DNA from: Klebsiella michiganensis
Lineage (GTDB): Bacteria; Pseudomonadota; Gammaproteobacteria; Enterobacterales; Enterobacteriaceae
Direction: 5' to 3'
NCBI RefSeq assembly: GCF_002925905.1
Contig: NZ_PRDB01000020.1
Location: 84,972 to 148,971 of the forward strand
Length of the DNA stretch: 64,000 nucleotides
Shown here: one piece after another, positions 25,495 through 34,512 of the stretch
Layout of the letters: each line of letters begins with the position of its first letter
How positions within the stretch are numbered: the first letter of the stretch is position 1
Position numbers and translations under genes: made by a program
The notes under the pieces: model-generated
The model's input: the letters and a program-made list of their open reading frames with translations, nothing else
What the model was told of the DNA's origin: nothing
Database searches by the model: none

Positions 25495-27437
25495 TGGCTG
25501 AGCCGTTAATCTTGCTGAACAACGTCACGCGTCATTTTGTTGCCGGGACGCAACTGATTCCGGTGCTGAAATCCATTTCTCTGACCATTATGCCCGGCGA
25601 GATGGTGGCGATTATGGGCGCTTCCGGCTCGGGTAAATCGACGCTGATGAATATTATCGGTTGTCTGGATAAACCCAGCAGCGGTGAAGTGTATATCAAC
25701 GGCATCGCCACCCATCAGGCCGACAGCGCGGCGCTGGCGGAGCTGCGCAGCCGCTGGCTGGGATTTATTTTTCAGCGCTATCACCTGATGCCTTATTTGA
25801 CGGCGGAAGAGAATATTGCCATCCCTGCGCTCTATACCGCGATGCCCGCCGCTGAGCGCCAGGCGCGCATTGCGCTGCTGGCGGAAAAGCTGGGCATTGA
25901 CGCGCGCCTGGCGCATAAACCCGCGCAGCTTTCCGGCGGCCAGCAGCAGCGGGTCAGCGTCTGTCGGGCGCTGATCAACGGCGCGCAGATTATTCTCGCC
26001 GATGAACCCACCGGGGCGCTGGATAGCGTCAGCGGCCGGGCGCTGATGGATGTTCTGCACCAGCTGAACGCTGACGGGCATACGGTGATTATCGTGACCC
26101 ACGATCGCGAGGTAGCGCAGCAGGCCCAGAGGATCGTCGAGATCAGCGATGGGCAGGTGGTCGCCGATAGCACCCACGGCTCGCGTGATAATCGCGGCAT
26201 TCCGCGGCTGCCCGCGGTACAGGATAACGGCCGGGCCTCGCTGTCGCGCAGCATCGGAGAGTCGGTACGGATGGCATGGCGGTCGCTGCTGGGGCATCGT
26301 ATGCGCGCCTTTTTGTCGATGCTGGGGATTATCATCGGCATTTCGTCCGTGGTTTCCTCCATGGCGGTGGGAGAAGGCGCCCGGCAGAGCATCATGAATG
26401 AGATTGGCAAGCTGGGTAATACCACGCTCGAAATCCGCCCCGGCACCGGCTGGGGCAGCAAGCGTCCGGATATGGAGCGGGCGCTGTCGCTGGATGATAT
26501 CGCCAGCCTTGGCAAACAGTCGTGGGTGCTTGGGGTGTCGCCGATCGTCTCCAGCATGACGACCGCGGTGCGCCAGGGGTTTGATTCCTCGATTATTCTT
26601 TCCGGGGTTTCCGCCGACTATTTCTCGCTGCAGGGTATTCGTTTCCTTCACGGCAACGGTTTTACCCACCGCGATGTCGACGATCGTGAACCGGTGCTGG
26701 TGCTGGATGAAACCAGCAAAGAGACGCTGTTTCCCGGTAATGAAGATCCGCTGGGTAAAATTGTGCAAATCGCCGGCGCGCCGTGGCGGGTGATCGGCAT
26801 CGCCAGCAAGCCGGGACCGAAGGTGGTCAGCGGATTTATGTCGGCCTGGATCCCCTATACCTCTTTATTGCAGCGGATTTCCGGGGACAAACCGCTGGAG
26901 GCGCTCACGCTGCGCTTTCAGGAAACGCTGTCGCCGCAGGACGCGGCGCGACGGGCGGAAAGGCATCTTATCCGCGAGCACGGCAAAAAAGATTTCTTTG
27001 TCCAGACCGACGAACAGCTCGCCAACGCGCTGCAAAAAACCTCTGACTCCATGTCGCTGCTGATCACCGCGATTGCCGCCATCTCGCTTCTGGTTGGCGG
27101 CGTTGGCGTCATGAATATCATGCTGGTTTCCGTTACCGAACGCACCCATGAGATTGGCATCCGGCTTTCGGTCGGCGCTCGCCCCAGCGACATCATGCAT
27201 CAATTCTTAATTGAGGCGGTGATGATCTGCGCGCTCGGCGGGCTGACGGGGGTATTGGGCTCCTGGGCCGCCGGTAACCTGTTTGCCCTGCTGACGCAGG
27301 AGTTTTCCATGGTCTTCACCTGGCTGCCGGTAGCGATGGCCTGCGGTTTTTCCGCCCTGATTGGCCTGACGTTTGGCTATTTTCCAGCGCGCCGCGCGGC
27401 GCGACTGAACCCGACGGAGGCGCTGGCCCGCGAATGA
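25494..27437 (+). CDS. MacB-type ABC exporter
   Basis: A 647-residue MacB-family protein. The ATPase comes first: GASGSGKST near residue 41, LSGGQQQRVSVCRAL, and IILADEPTGALD. Then come the four-helix membrane domain with its first helix near 275 (MLGIIIGISSVVSSMAVG), a large periplasmic domain, and three C-terminal helices including the LVGGVGVMNIMLVSVTERTHEIGIR motif. It works by mechanotransmission, driving periplasmic substrates out through the adaptor and outer-membrane factor. Its start overlaps the adaptor stop and its stop overlaps the next start. Confidence 0.92.
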   Translation: MAEPLILLNNVTRHFVAGTQLIPVLKSISLTIMPGEMVAIMGASGSGKSTLMNIIGCLDKPSSGEVYINGIATHQADSAALAELRSRWLGFIFQRYHLMPYLTAEENIAIPALYTAMPAAERQARIALLAEKLGIDARLAHKPAQLSGGQQQRVSVCRALINGAQIILADEPTGALDSVSGRALMDVLHQLNADGHTVIIVTHDREVAQQAQRIVEISDGQVVADSTHGSRDNRGIPRLPAVQDNGRASLSRSIGESVRMAWRSLLGHRMRAFLSMLGIIIGISSVVSSMAVGEGARQSIMNEIGKLGNTTLEIRPGTGWGSKRPDMERALSLDDIASLGKQSWVLGVSPIVSSMTTAVRQGFDSSIILSGVSADYFSLQGIRFLHGNGFTHRDVDDREPVLVLDETSKETLFPGNEDPLGKIVQIAGAPWRVIGIASKPGPKVVSGFMSAWIPYTSLLQRISGDKPLEALTLRFQETLSPQDAARRAERHLIREHGKKDFFVQTDEQLANALQKTSDSMSLLITAIAAISLLVGGVGVMNIMLVSVTERTHEIGIRLSVGARPSDIMHQFLIEAVMICALGGLTGVLGSWAAGNLFALLTQEFSMVFTWLPVAMACGFSALIGLTFGYFPARRAARLNPTEALARE

Positions 27438-28831
27438 GACCGCTGACTTTATTACCGTTAATTGTATTGCTGACGGGCTGCGGGAATTTAACCCGCAGCG
27501 ATTATCAGCGCCCGCTGCTGTCGGTGCCGGAGAACTGGCAGCGGACGGAGGGAGACAGCATCGCGCGCTCGCAGGAGAAAGCGCAGCGCTGGTGGGACCG
27601 TTTCGGCGACGAACGTCTGTCGCGGGTGGTGGGGCAGGTGCTGGAAAGCAATAACGATCTCGCCGCTGCCGCCTTAACCCTTAAGCAGGCGCGTATTTCC
27701 GCTGGGCTCACCCGGACCAATATCAGCCCCGACGCGAGCCTCAACGGCTCCGGCAGTAACTCAAAACCGCTCAACAGCGGCGGTTCGCAGGAGAGCTACA
27801 GCGCCTCACTGTCCCTGAGCTATGAGCTGGATCTGTGGGGCAAGCTGGCGCGGATCCGGGAGCAGAGCGAATGGGAGGCGATAGCCAGCGAGCAGGACTA
27901 CCGGGCGACGATCCTGTCGACGATTGACACCACCGCGCAGCTGTACTGGAACATCGCTCTGCTGAACCAGCAAATGACGTATCAGGCGGCGAGTCTGGAT
28001 ATCGCCAGGCAGACGCTGGCGCAGATTGAGTCCTGGCAGCGAGCGGGGAAAGTGGGCCTGCTCGATGTGCTGCAGGCGCGGCAGACGGTCATCAGCCGGC
28101 AGAATCAGCTGCTGAGCCTGAAGCAGCAGCGGGCGATTTCCCGTAACGCGCTGGCGCTGCTGCTCAACAGACCGCCGGCTCAGCACACCGATGAGTCCTC
28201 CGCGCTGGATGTGCGTCAGCATATCGCTATTGCCAACGCCACGCCGCTGGCCGCGCTCGCCAGCCGGCCGGACCTGCAGGCGGCGGAATCCCGCCTGCGG
28301 GCGGCGCTGGCGGGCTCAGACGCCGCGCGGCTGAGCTTCTATCCCACGCTCTCGCTGCAGGGAACGCTGAGCGCCGGAAGCCAGCTCTTTCACCAGTGGT
28401 TTAACGACCCGCTGCGCACCGTGGGCAGCAGCGTTTCCGCGCCCTTTATCCAGTGGAACACGGTACAGCTCACCGTGGAGCAGGCCAGCGTGAAGGTACA
28501 GCAGGAGGCGGTGAACTTTCGCCGCACCGCCTATACCGCGCTGTCGGAGGTGGACAACGCGATGGAGAAGCGGCTTAACGCCGACGAGCAGCGCGATCGT
28601 CTGCTGCAAACGCTGCAGCTGGGCGAGCAGCGTCTGGCGCTCACCGGGAGCCGCTACCGCTCAGGGGCGGTGGATTATCAGACTCTGCTGAACGCCCAGG
28701 ACGCGCTGCTTGATGTGCAGAACAGCCTGGCGCAGAACCAGTACGACTATCTTTATGCCACTTTGCAGCTTTGGCTGGCGCAGGGAGGCATTAACCCGCA
28801 ACAGAGGACTTCCCAGAATGAGTCACAGTAA
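27434..28831 (+). CDS. TolC/NodT-family outer-membrane factor lipoprotein
   Basis: A 465-residue outer-membrane efflux protein. The lipobox is LLTG|C with Cys at about 16, so it is lipidated, as in the CusC/NodT group. Two tandem repeats of the TolC fold are visible (LTLKQARISAGLTRTNISPD and LRAALAGSDAARLSFYPTLS). It would complete the tripartite exporter with the adaptor and MacB-type pump. Having a dedicated outer-membrane factor instead of the housekeeping TolC suggests a specific cargo. The 3' end overlaps the ketosynthase gene by 14 nt. Confidence 0.92.
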   Translation: MRPLTLLPLIVLLTGCGNLTRSDYQRPLLSVPENWQRTEGDSIARSQEKAQRWWDRFGDERLSRVVGQVLESNNDLAAAALTLKQARISAGLTRTNISPDASLNGSGSNSKPLNSGGSQESYSASLSLSYELDLWGKLARIREQSEWEAIASEQDYRATILSTIDTTAQLYWNIALLNQQMTYQAASLDIARQTLAQIESWQRAGKVGLLDVLQARQTVISRQNQLLSLKQQRAISRNALALLLNRPPAQHTDESSALDVRQHIAIANATPLAALASRPDLQAAESRLRAALAGSDAARLSFYPTLSLQGTLSAGSQLFHQWFNDPLRTVGSSVSAPFIQWNTVQLTVEQASVKVQQEAVNFRRTAYTALSEVDNAMEKRLNADEQRDRLLQTLQLGEQRLALTGSRYRSGAVDYQTLLNAQDALLDVQNSLAQNQYDYLYATLQLWLAQGGINPQQRTSQNESQ

Positions 28832-30071
28832 CTCCCCTTATCGCGTGGTGATAACCGGCTATGGCGCGGTGACTCCCCTCGGCGATAGCGCCGCCGAAAG
28901 CTGGCAGGCCATCATGGATTATCGACGCGGCTACCGCTATGTGGATCTCTCCGCGAACGGTATTCACACGCATTTTATCGGTCAGGTGGCGAATGAACCC
29001 AGCCTTAAGGGGGTTCCCGCCGCGATTCGTCGGCGTCTGCCGCGTCACGCGCGCCTGGCGCTGGCCGCCGCGCGGGAAGCGGTGGCGATGGCCTTTGCGG
29101 GGGAAGCTCCCACTGCGTTTTATGACCCGCTAATGTGCGGCGCCATCATCGGCTCCGGCTGGGCAGGGCTGGATGAAAGCTATCTGGCGGTACCCGAGTT
29201 TGAGAAAACCGGCGTCTCCTCGCCCTTTAGCTGCTTTTTTTCCATGCCCAACGTGAGCACCGCCGCCTGTAGCCAGCTGTGGAATTTGCGCGGCTATCAA
29301 AATACCCCGGTCGCGGCCTGCGCCACCGGCACTATCGCTGTCGGCGAGGCCTATGATGCGATTCGCTTTGGCCGCGCCAGCATGCTGCTCGCCGGCGCCG
29401 GGGAATCGCTAAACAGCGTTTGCGCGATCTGGAATATCGATGTGCTCGGCGCGCTGAGCCGGGAAACGGAGTCGCCGGAGCGGGCCAGCTGTCCGTTCAG
29501 CCTGCAGCGCAGCGGGTTCGTGCTTTCGGAAGGCGGGGCGGTGCTGTGCCTTGAGGAGCGCGAGAGCGCCCTCGCGCGCGGGGCGACGATCCTGGCGGAG
29601 GTCACCGGCTATGCTAATTTCTCCGACGCGGTGGATTTTACCTCCCCGGCGGAGGACTGCGTAGCCCGCGAGCAGACCATCCGTTGGGCGCTGCGTGGCG
29701 CAGATCTCCAGCCTGCCGACCTCGATTATATCAACGCCCACGGCACCTCCACGCCGCTCAACGATCTCAACGAAACGCAGTCGCTGAAAAAGGCGCTGGG
29801 CGACGAGGCGTACCGTATCCCGATTTCCAGCACCAAAGCCTACTCCGGGCATCTGATTGCCGCCGCAGGGAGCTTCGAGACCATTGTTTGCCTGCAGGCG
29901 ATGGCGGCGGGGATCCTGCCTGCGACGGCCCATTTAACCCAGCCTGACCCGCAGTGCGATCTTGACTATATCGCTGAAGGGCACCGTCAGGGGGAGATAC
30001 ATCGGGCGCTGAATCTGAGCTTTGGTTTCGGCGGCGCGAACGCCGCGCTGGTGCTGGAGAAACATGCGTGA
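28818..30071 (+). CDS. Beta-ketoacyl-ACP synthase (FabF-like)
   Basis: A 417-residue ketosynthase of the FabF type that would extend an acyl chain by condensation with malonyl-ACP. The catalytic triad is present: Cys168 in VAACATGT, His308 in NAHGTSTP and His345 in YSGHLIAAAG. I chose the ATG at 28818, which gives a normal N-terminus (YRVVITGYGAVTP). It is the first of four fatty-acid-synthase-like genes in an export operon. Only one ketosynthase is present and no chain-length-factor partner, unlike aryl-polyene clusters. Confidence 0.9.
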   Translation: MSHSNSPYRVVITGYGAVTPLGDSAAESWQAIMDYRRGYRYVDLSANGIHTHFIGQVANEPSLKGVPAAIRRRLPRHARLALAAAREAVAMAFAGEAPTAFYDPLMCGAIIGSGWAGLDESYLAVPEFEKTGVSSPFSCFFSMPNVSTAACSQLWNLRGYQNTPVAACATGTIAVGEAYDAIRFGRASMLLAGAGESLNSVCAIWNIDVLGALSRETESPERASCPFSLQRSGFVLSEGGAVLCLEERESALARGATILAEVTGYANFSDAVDFTSPAEDCVAREQTIRWALRGADLQPADLDYINAHGTSTPLNDLNETQSLKKALGDEAYRIPISSTKAYSGHLIAAAGSFETIVCLQAMAAGILPATAHLTQPDPQCDLDYIAEGHRQGEIHRALNLSFGFGGANAALVLEKHA

Positions 30072-30862
30072 CGCTGCTGCACTACACCCTTGCCGACGCG
30101 CGGCAGTGGGCGGCGTTTTCCGGTGACGAAAACCCGATTCACTTCGACCTCGCGGCAGCGCGCCAGATGGGCGCGGGACAGCTGAGCGTCCACGGAATGC
30201 GCGCGCTGCTCGACGTGAAGCGCGATGCCCACTCCCGGCTGTACCGCCCAGAGCGTTACGTAAAATGCCAGGTTCGCCTGCGCAGGCCAATATGGTGCGA
30301 TACCGACTGGCTGTTAACGCCCGTGCTAGCCAAAAATCGCCTTTTGTCCGCCACATCGGTCAGCAATCCGCAGAATGGTGAACTCTGCCTCTCCTGCCAG
30401 ATGAGCACGGCGGCCGAGCCGGAATCGCTGGTGGGTAAACAGCCCTGCACGATTGCGCCAAAGACGCTGCGCGAGCTGCAGTCCTGCTTCAACGCCGCCT
30501 GGCCCGGCCTGGCGCAGTGGCAGTTTCTTGATGCCTTGCTGTTCCGCCAGCTGATTGGCGATCCCGCGCTGCTGCGCCAGGAGAACATCGCGGCCCTGCT
30601 CGGGCCGGGGGAAACCTCGTTGCAGCAAATATTTACCCGCTATCCGGTGCTGCAAACCCACCAGGAGGTGGTGTTTGATGCTCGTCTCGCGGGCAAAGCG
30701 ACGCCGATTTGGCCCGAATCTCTGGCGCTCTGGCTGCTGCCCTCGCTGGTGGTGGGCCAGGCCGAACAGGGGGCGCTGGTGCGCATCGCCGCGGCGGCGC
30801 AGCTGGATGACCTGATAATAACGAACGTGGTCACGCTAAAAGTTGGCCCCGTGCATAATTGA
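30068..30862 (+). CDS. MaoC/hot-dog-fold dehydratase-like protein
   Basis: A 264-residue protein with an N-terminal MaoC-like hydratase motif, AFSGDENPIHFD (Asp20, His25), pointing to dehydration of a beta-hydroxyacyl group. The rest fits a second, divergent hot-dog domain without catalytic residues. The GTG start overlaps the ketosynthase stop. With the ketosynthase, ACP and ketoreductase it completes the elongation cycle except for an enoyl reductase, so an unsaturated or hydroxylated acyl product, or use of the housekeeping FabI, is implied. Confidence 0.75.
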   Translation: MTLLHYTLADARQWAAFSGDENPIHFDLAAARQMGAGQLSVHGMRALLDVKRDAHSRLYRPERYVKCQVRLRRPIWCDTDWLLTPVLAKNRLLSATSVSNPQNGELCLSCQMSTAAEPESLVGKQPCTIAPKTLRELQSCFNAAWPGLAQWQFLDALLFRQLIGDPALLRQENIAALLGPGETSLQQIFTRYPVLQTHQEVVFDARLAGKATPIWPESLALWLLPSLVVGQAEQGALVRIAAAAQLDDLIITNVVTLKVGPVHN

Positions 30863-30878
30863 TAATTAAGGATAATTT

Positions 30879-31130
30879 ATGACTGCCTATGATGAAGTTC
30901 TGCAAAAAGTATGTGAAATGATTTGCGATGCGAAAGACCTGGAACCGGATGAGATTGATGAGAATACGCCGCTGGTTCGTCTGAAATTAGATAGCCTGGA
31001 CTACGTCGAGCTCATGGTGCTGGCAAAACGTGAATTCAATATCACCCTGGAGGCGGACTGGTTTATTCACAATCCGGGGATCACCCTGGGCGAACTGTGT
31101 CAGCACATCAGCAAAGAGTCAGGTAACTGA
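30879..31130 (+). CDS. Acyl carrier protein
   Basis: An 83-residue acidic ACP. Ser39 in KLDSLDYVEL is the phosphopantetheine attachment site; the surrounding helix II (DSLDYVELMVLAKREFNI) is typical of FAS and type II PKS carriers. No phosphopantetheinyl transferase gene is in the cluster, so activation would use the host enzyme. It lies 16 bp after the dehydratase-like gene and 1 bp before the ketoreductase gene. Confidence 0.93.
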   Translation: MTAYDEVLQKVCEMICDAKDLEPDEIDENTPLVRLKLDSLDYVELMVLAKREFNITLEADWFIHNPGITLGELCQHISKESGN

Positions 31131-31131
31131 T

Positions 31132-31863
31132 ATGGCGCAACAATGGATATTGGTGACCGGCGGCAGCCGCGGTATCGGTCGGGCGCTGGTCACCGGCCTG
31201 GCGCAAAGCCGGAACGTGGTCTTTACCGGCCGCGATGAGGCTGCGATTAACGCCACCCAGGCGGCGAGCGAAAACTCCGCCCACCGGGTGCAGGGATACG
31301 TCTGCGACGGCAACGACGCGTCGCGGGTTGAACAGCTTGCGCAGGCGCTACTGGCCGAGCGGGGGGCGCCGGAAGCGATTATTCACAATGCCGGGATAGC
31401 TCGCGATGGCCTGCATATTCATCAGGACGCCGCGCTCTGGCGCGAGGTGTTGGAAACCAATGTGATCTCGATGATGAACTGGAACCGGGTGCTGCTGCCG
31501 GCGATGCTCACGCAGCGGCGGGGCTCCATCGTGATGATGTCGTCGGTCAGCGCGTTAAAGGGCAACGTGGGGCAGACGGCGTACGCCGCGAGTAAAGCAG
31601 CGATGAGCGGTATTGCGCGCTCGCTGGCGCTGGAGGTCGGGCGCTTCGGCATTCGGGTCAACTGCCTGGCGCCGGGCCTGATCCGTACGGAGATGCTGGA
31701 GGAGATACCCGCGCAAAAATTGAAAGAGATGCGCCAGTCGATACCGCTACGCCGATTGGGCGAAACGGATGATGTGCTGCAGGCGGTGGCGTTTTTAATC
31801 GGTGAGGGGAGCCAGTATATGACCGGGCAAACCCTGGTTCTGGACGGCGGATTGAGCGCCTGA
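31132..31863 (+). CDS. 3-oxoacyl-ACP reductase (FabG-like SDR)
   Basis: A 243-residue short-chain dehydrogenase. It has the NADPH-binding TGGSRGIG motif (9-16), the HNAG motif (85-88), the catalytic Ser near 137-138, and Tyr151 and Lys155 in YAASKAA. The C-terminus ends with the family-typical YMTGQTLVLDGG. It would reduce the ketoacyl-ACP made by the local ketosynthase. It is the last gene of the operon and converges with the HD-domain gene 25 bp downstream, with no obvious terminator between. Confidence 0.92.
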   Translation: MAQQWILVTGGSRGIGRALVTGLAQSRNVVFTGRDEAAINATQAASENSAHRVQGYVCDGNDASRVEQLAQALLAERGAPEAIIHNAGIARDGLHIHQDAALWREVLETNVISMMNWNRVLLPAMLTQRRGSIVMMSSVSALKGNVGQTAYAASKAAMSGIARSLALEVGRFGIRVNCLAPGLIRTEMLEEIPAQKLKEMRQSIPLRRLGETDDVLQAVAFLIGEGSQYMTGQTLVLDGGLSA

Positions 31864-31888
31864 GTCTGTGATTAGGCCGGCTTAGCTT

Positions 31889-33085
31889 CTAAAGGGAATG
31901 CGTGAGTTGCGCAATGCGATTCATTAACGCCTGTATTTCGCCAGCGGTTGCACGATAGACCTGGATAATCTGTGGGGAATATTGGGCAATCAGGGATAAC
32001 ATAAACGGGGGAATTTCCTCTCCCGGGTTATTTTTTATTAACTGCGCCAGCGACTTCTCTTCCGCTTTCGGTCCATTTAGCGCATGGACCACCCGTCGGC
32101 TCACCGCGATAAGCACGGCTTCTGGCTTAAGGATTTCCTCGTGTAATTGAAGCGGCGCGGGGCCATTTTGTATGGACATCCACTCAGAAATATCATCAAT
32201 ACCTTCAATAGGATAAAGCGTGTGCCGGGCGTTGTCTGACGCACCAACGCGTTTTGACGGCGGGCTATGATCCAGACAGGAAATATTATGCAGTAACCCG
32301 CCAATTTCTACTTTCAGCGCTTGCGTCGCGCTCATTTCTATTTTTGTCGCCAGATAACCGGCAATGTGCCCGACGGCGGCGGAGTGCCAGGGCGTCTGCT
32401 GACTGAATTGATCGATAATAAAAGAGACCAGCTCGGCAATATCGCGGAGGTTGTGTAAAGAGAGGGTGTCGTTATGGACGCCGGAGATCGCGTTAATGTA
32501 ATCGCGATAATCGGTGGACGCCATGACGGACCAGAAATGGCCATCGGCGGAGAGCGTTCTGAAGGCCTGAATATACTCCTGTTTATAAAGAATATTAGCT
32601 CCGGCAGCAACGATGTCGACCAGCTTGTTGCTTAAAAAGGCGCTATGGTCGGTACGGTGCTCGCAATAAAGTACATCCAGCCGGTCAGCGAAGAAGAGCA
32701 GATGGCTCTCTTCGGGCACCCGCTCACCTTCAATATAATGCCCCAGACCGTTGCGCCAGCGGGTGTGATGATAGCGAACGATTCTGTTGAGCGGGCGAAA
32801 CAGCGGAATTCGGTTAAGCAACTCGCTGCCGATTAGCGCGTGATTATTATGTTCATTATCGATGTAGTTGAGCGGCTCAAGGCGCGACTTTTCATTTAAT
32901 CCGCCGACATCATGAATAAGCGCGGCGAGAATGGTTTTACGCCGCTGGGCCGCAGAAAAATTGACTAAATTTGCCAGATGCGATGCGATAAACGCCGTTC
33001 TGACATGGTGCAGATTTAGCCGTGGGTTAATCATATCAATGATATTAGCGATGCTGGCTAACGTCGGTAGTAAATGTATCGTCAT
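31889..33085 (-). CDS. HD-domain (HD-GYP-like) signalling protein
   Basis: A 398-residue protein with an HD-GYP-like first half: HH at 26-27, the metal-binding IHDVG (His58, Asp59), a following NHALIGSELL, and YHHTRWRNG where HD-GYP proteins have HHE and GYP motifs, here degenerate. A second half repeats the pattern weakly (GHIAGYLATK and GLLHNIS), as if the domain were duplicated and decayed. It may hydrolyse cyclic-di-GMP or sense a nucleotide. I chose the ATG at 33085 because the longer frame would overlap the FidL-like gene by far; it is the third gene of that operon. Confidence 0.65.
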   Translation of the reverse strand: MTIHLLPTLASIANIIDMINPRLNLHHVRTAFIASHLANLVNFSAAQRRKTILAALIHDVGGLNEKSRLEPLNYIDNEHNNHALIGSELLNRIPLFRPLNRIVRYHHTRWRNGLGHYIEGERVPEESHLLFFADRLDVLYCEHRTDHSAFLSNKLVDIVAAGANILYKQEYIQAFRTLSADGHFWSVMASTDYRDYINAISGVHNDTLSLHNLRDIAELVSFIIDQFSQQTPWHSAAVGHIAGYLATKIEMSATQALKVEIGGLLHNISCLDHSPPSKRVGASDNARHTLYPIEGIDDISEWMSIQNGPAPLQLHEEILKPEAVLIAVSRRVVHALNGPKAEEKSLAQLIKNNPGEEIPPFMLSLIAQYSPQIIQVYRATAGEIQALMNRIAQLTHSL

Positions 33086-33119
33086 GATATCTTTATAATT
33101 AAAATTAATGAGATAAATC

Positions 33120-33608
33120 TCAATCAATGATTGTTTTTTGACGCTGGCAACCATATTGTGGGAACGTTTGGTTACCGAATAAAATAGTATCATCATTAAC
33201 GCGATTGATATAGATGATTCTATCATTAGTTTGGTTGCCAAAGAGGATTTTTTGCGCGATGTTATCAGGCGTATTATCACCGTTGTGGCGAGTGGTTTGC
33301 GAATCAGAAATATAAAAAAGATGACCCGCAGCGGTGCTTTTTTTTAAGGTGATGGAGAGGGTGCGCGAGACAATGTATTTATCTCCCGCGCTGGTGAGCA
33401 ATCCCTCAAGGTTGATTATAAGACGATGGTTGGAAAACTCAGCGGACAGCAAGCCCTGGGAGCGGAGAACATTCTCATTTATTTCCTCTGTAAGATCGTA
33501 TTGTGATTTACAGGAGAAAGCGTCATGGCTGTTGAAACAAATGTACAGGATGGAAGCTAATGCCAGCGTTAGCGTACAGGCCAGCGCGATAAAAGCGTAT
33601 TTACGCAT
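33120..33608 (-). CDS. FidL-like membrane-anchored protein
   Basis: A 162-residue protein with an N-terminal membrane segment (about 7-24) and a periplasmic domain. It resembles the FidL-like family, which is paired with MarT/CadC-like regulators, as in Salmonella pathogenicity island 3. Here too it directly follows, and overlaps by 8 nt, a ToxR-type membrane regulator gene. The C-terminal part contains the segment ILFGNQT twice, about 20 residues apart, a small internal repeat. It probably stabilises or gates the regulator, as ToxS does for ToxR; that is inference. Confidence 0.7.
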   Translation of the reverse strand: MRKYAFIALACTLTLALASILYICFNSHDAFSCKSQYDLTEEINENVLRSQGLLSAEFSNHRLIINLEGLLTSAGDKYIVSRTLSITLKKSTAAGHLFYISDSQTTRHNGDNTPDNIAQKILFGNQTNDRIIYINRVNDDTILFGNQTFPQYGCQRQKTIID

Positions 33609-34341
33609 TTTTTATTTCCTTATAGTAGTAACTGTGGCACTGCTGGTACTTTATATCGCATTTGAGTATGAATATATCCATATAAATACCTAAGTCCTGT
33701 TCCTGATTTAATTGTCGGTTGAAAAGATAAATTTTCTTGGGTGTAGAACAATCGAGCCCCGAGGGGAACAGCTTTTTATTTCTGAGTATTTCCCCCACGC
33801 GTAGCGCTCCTGCGCCATAAAAAATACATTTATCCTGAGTAAAAATCGCTGTAGGGGACTGTTTTTGATGGGTAAAAAACTGTAAAAGTAGCATCAAAGC
33901 TATCACCAACGGGATAAATAAAATGGCGACTTTGCGGTGTTGCCACAGCAAACTACGCCTGGGAGGTTCAGGGGCCAGCGTCGGGAGAGTGAAAGAGGAG
34001 GAGTAATCATTGTCGCTGGTGATAATGACTTCCTCAGAAATTTTAAAGCCAATTCGCGGTACCGTAATAATCACATTTTTCTCAACGCCCAGATCCGCAA
34101 GGCTGCGACGCAGCGTTGAGATGTATTGATTCAGGTTGCTATTAGAAGGTCTGGCGCCATATTTTTCAAACACCGACTGAAAAATGTCAACGCGAGAAAT
34201 AATATCCCCACGGTATTGTAACAGATTGGTCAGGAGGCGAGTGGAAGTAGCAGAGAGTTCAATACAATCACCGGTCAAAAGATTGACCAGCGATGCTTCC
34301 TCAGTATCAAATGTAATAAATCCCTCTATATCGAACCGCAT
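33601..34341 (-). CDS. ToxR/CadC/MarT-like transmembrane transcriptional regulator
   Basis: A 246-residue one-component membrane regulator. The N-terminal OmpR/PhoB-type winged helix spans about 10-105 (LSATSTRLLTNLLQYRGDIISR, then NQYISTLRRSL and TVPRIGFKI). A single membrane segment at about 145-163 is followed by a short periplasmic domain. The design is that of CadC, ToxR and MarT, which read periplasmic signals and bind DNA from the membrane. It heads a three-gene operon with the FidL-like and HD-domain genes and is divergent from the PapI-like gene. Confidence 0.85.
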   Translation of the reverse strand: MRFDIEGFITFDTEEASLVNLLTGDCIELSATSTRLLTNLLQYRGDIISRVDIFQSVFEKYGARPSNSNLNQYISTLRRSLADLGVEKNVIITVPRIGFKISEEVIITSDNDYSSSFTLPTLAPEPPRRSLLWQHRKVAILFIPLVIALMLLLQFFTHQKQSPTAIFTQDKCIFYGAGALRVGEILRNKKLFPSGLDCSTPKKIYLFNRQLNQEQDLGIYMDIFILKCDIKYQQCHSYYYKEIKNA

Positions 34342-34363
34342 TTTTATCTCCGCACGGAATTAA

Positions 34364-34411
34364 AAATTCACTCTTTATATCAGGGTTTTTATCATAAAAA
34401 AAAGTGAATTT
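34364..34411. promoter_or_regulatory. 9-bp inverted repeat in the divergent regulatory promoter
   Basis: AAATTCACT (34364-34372) and AGTGAATTT (34403-34411) form a perfect dyad with 30 bp between arms, between the ToxR-like gene and the divergent PapI-like gene. It is a candidate operator for autoregulation. Confidence 0.4.
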
Positions 34412-34512
34412 CAGATAAATGTACTGTTTAAGTTGAAATTTAAAGCTAATGTTGCCGTTTTCGTAGGGGCAATCCATACTGCCGTGTACTTAATGACAGA
34501 AGGAGCTGACTC

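Noticed and set aside
25506..26768. Long minus-strand frame opposite the MacB-type gene
   Set aside because: It is a shadow of a clear coding gene in GC-rich DNA and has no recognisable protein pattern.
28818..31863. Aryl-polyene biosynthesis cluster
   Set aside because: Only one ketosynthase, one ACP and one ketoreductase are present, without the ammonia-lyase, second ketosynthase, glycosyltransferase or MMPL transporter typical of those clusters.
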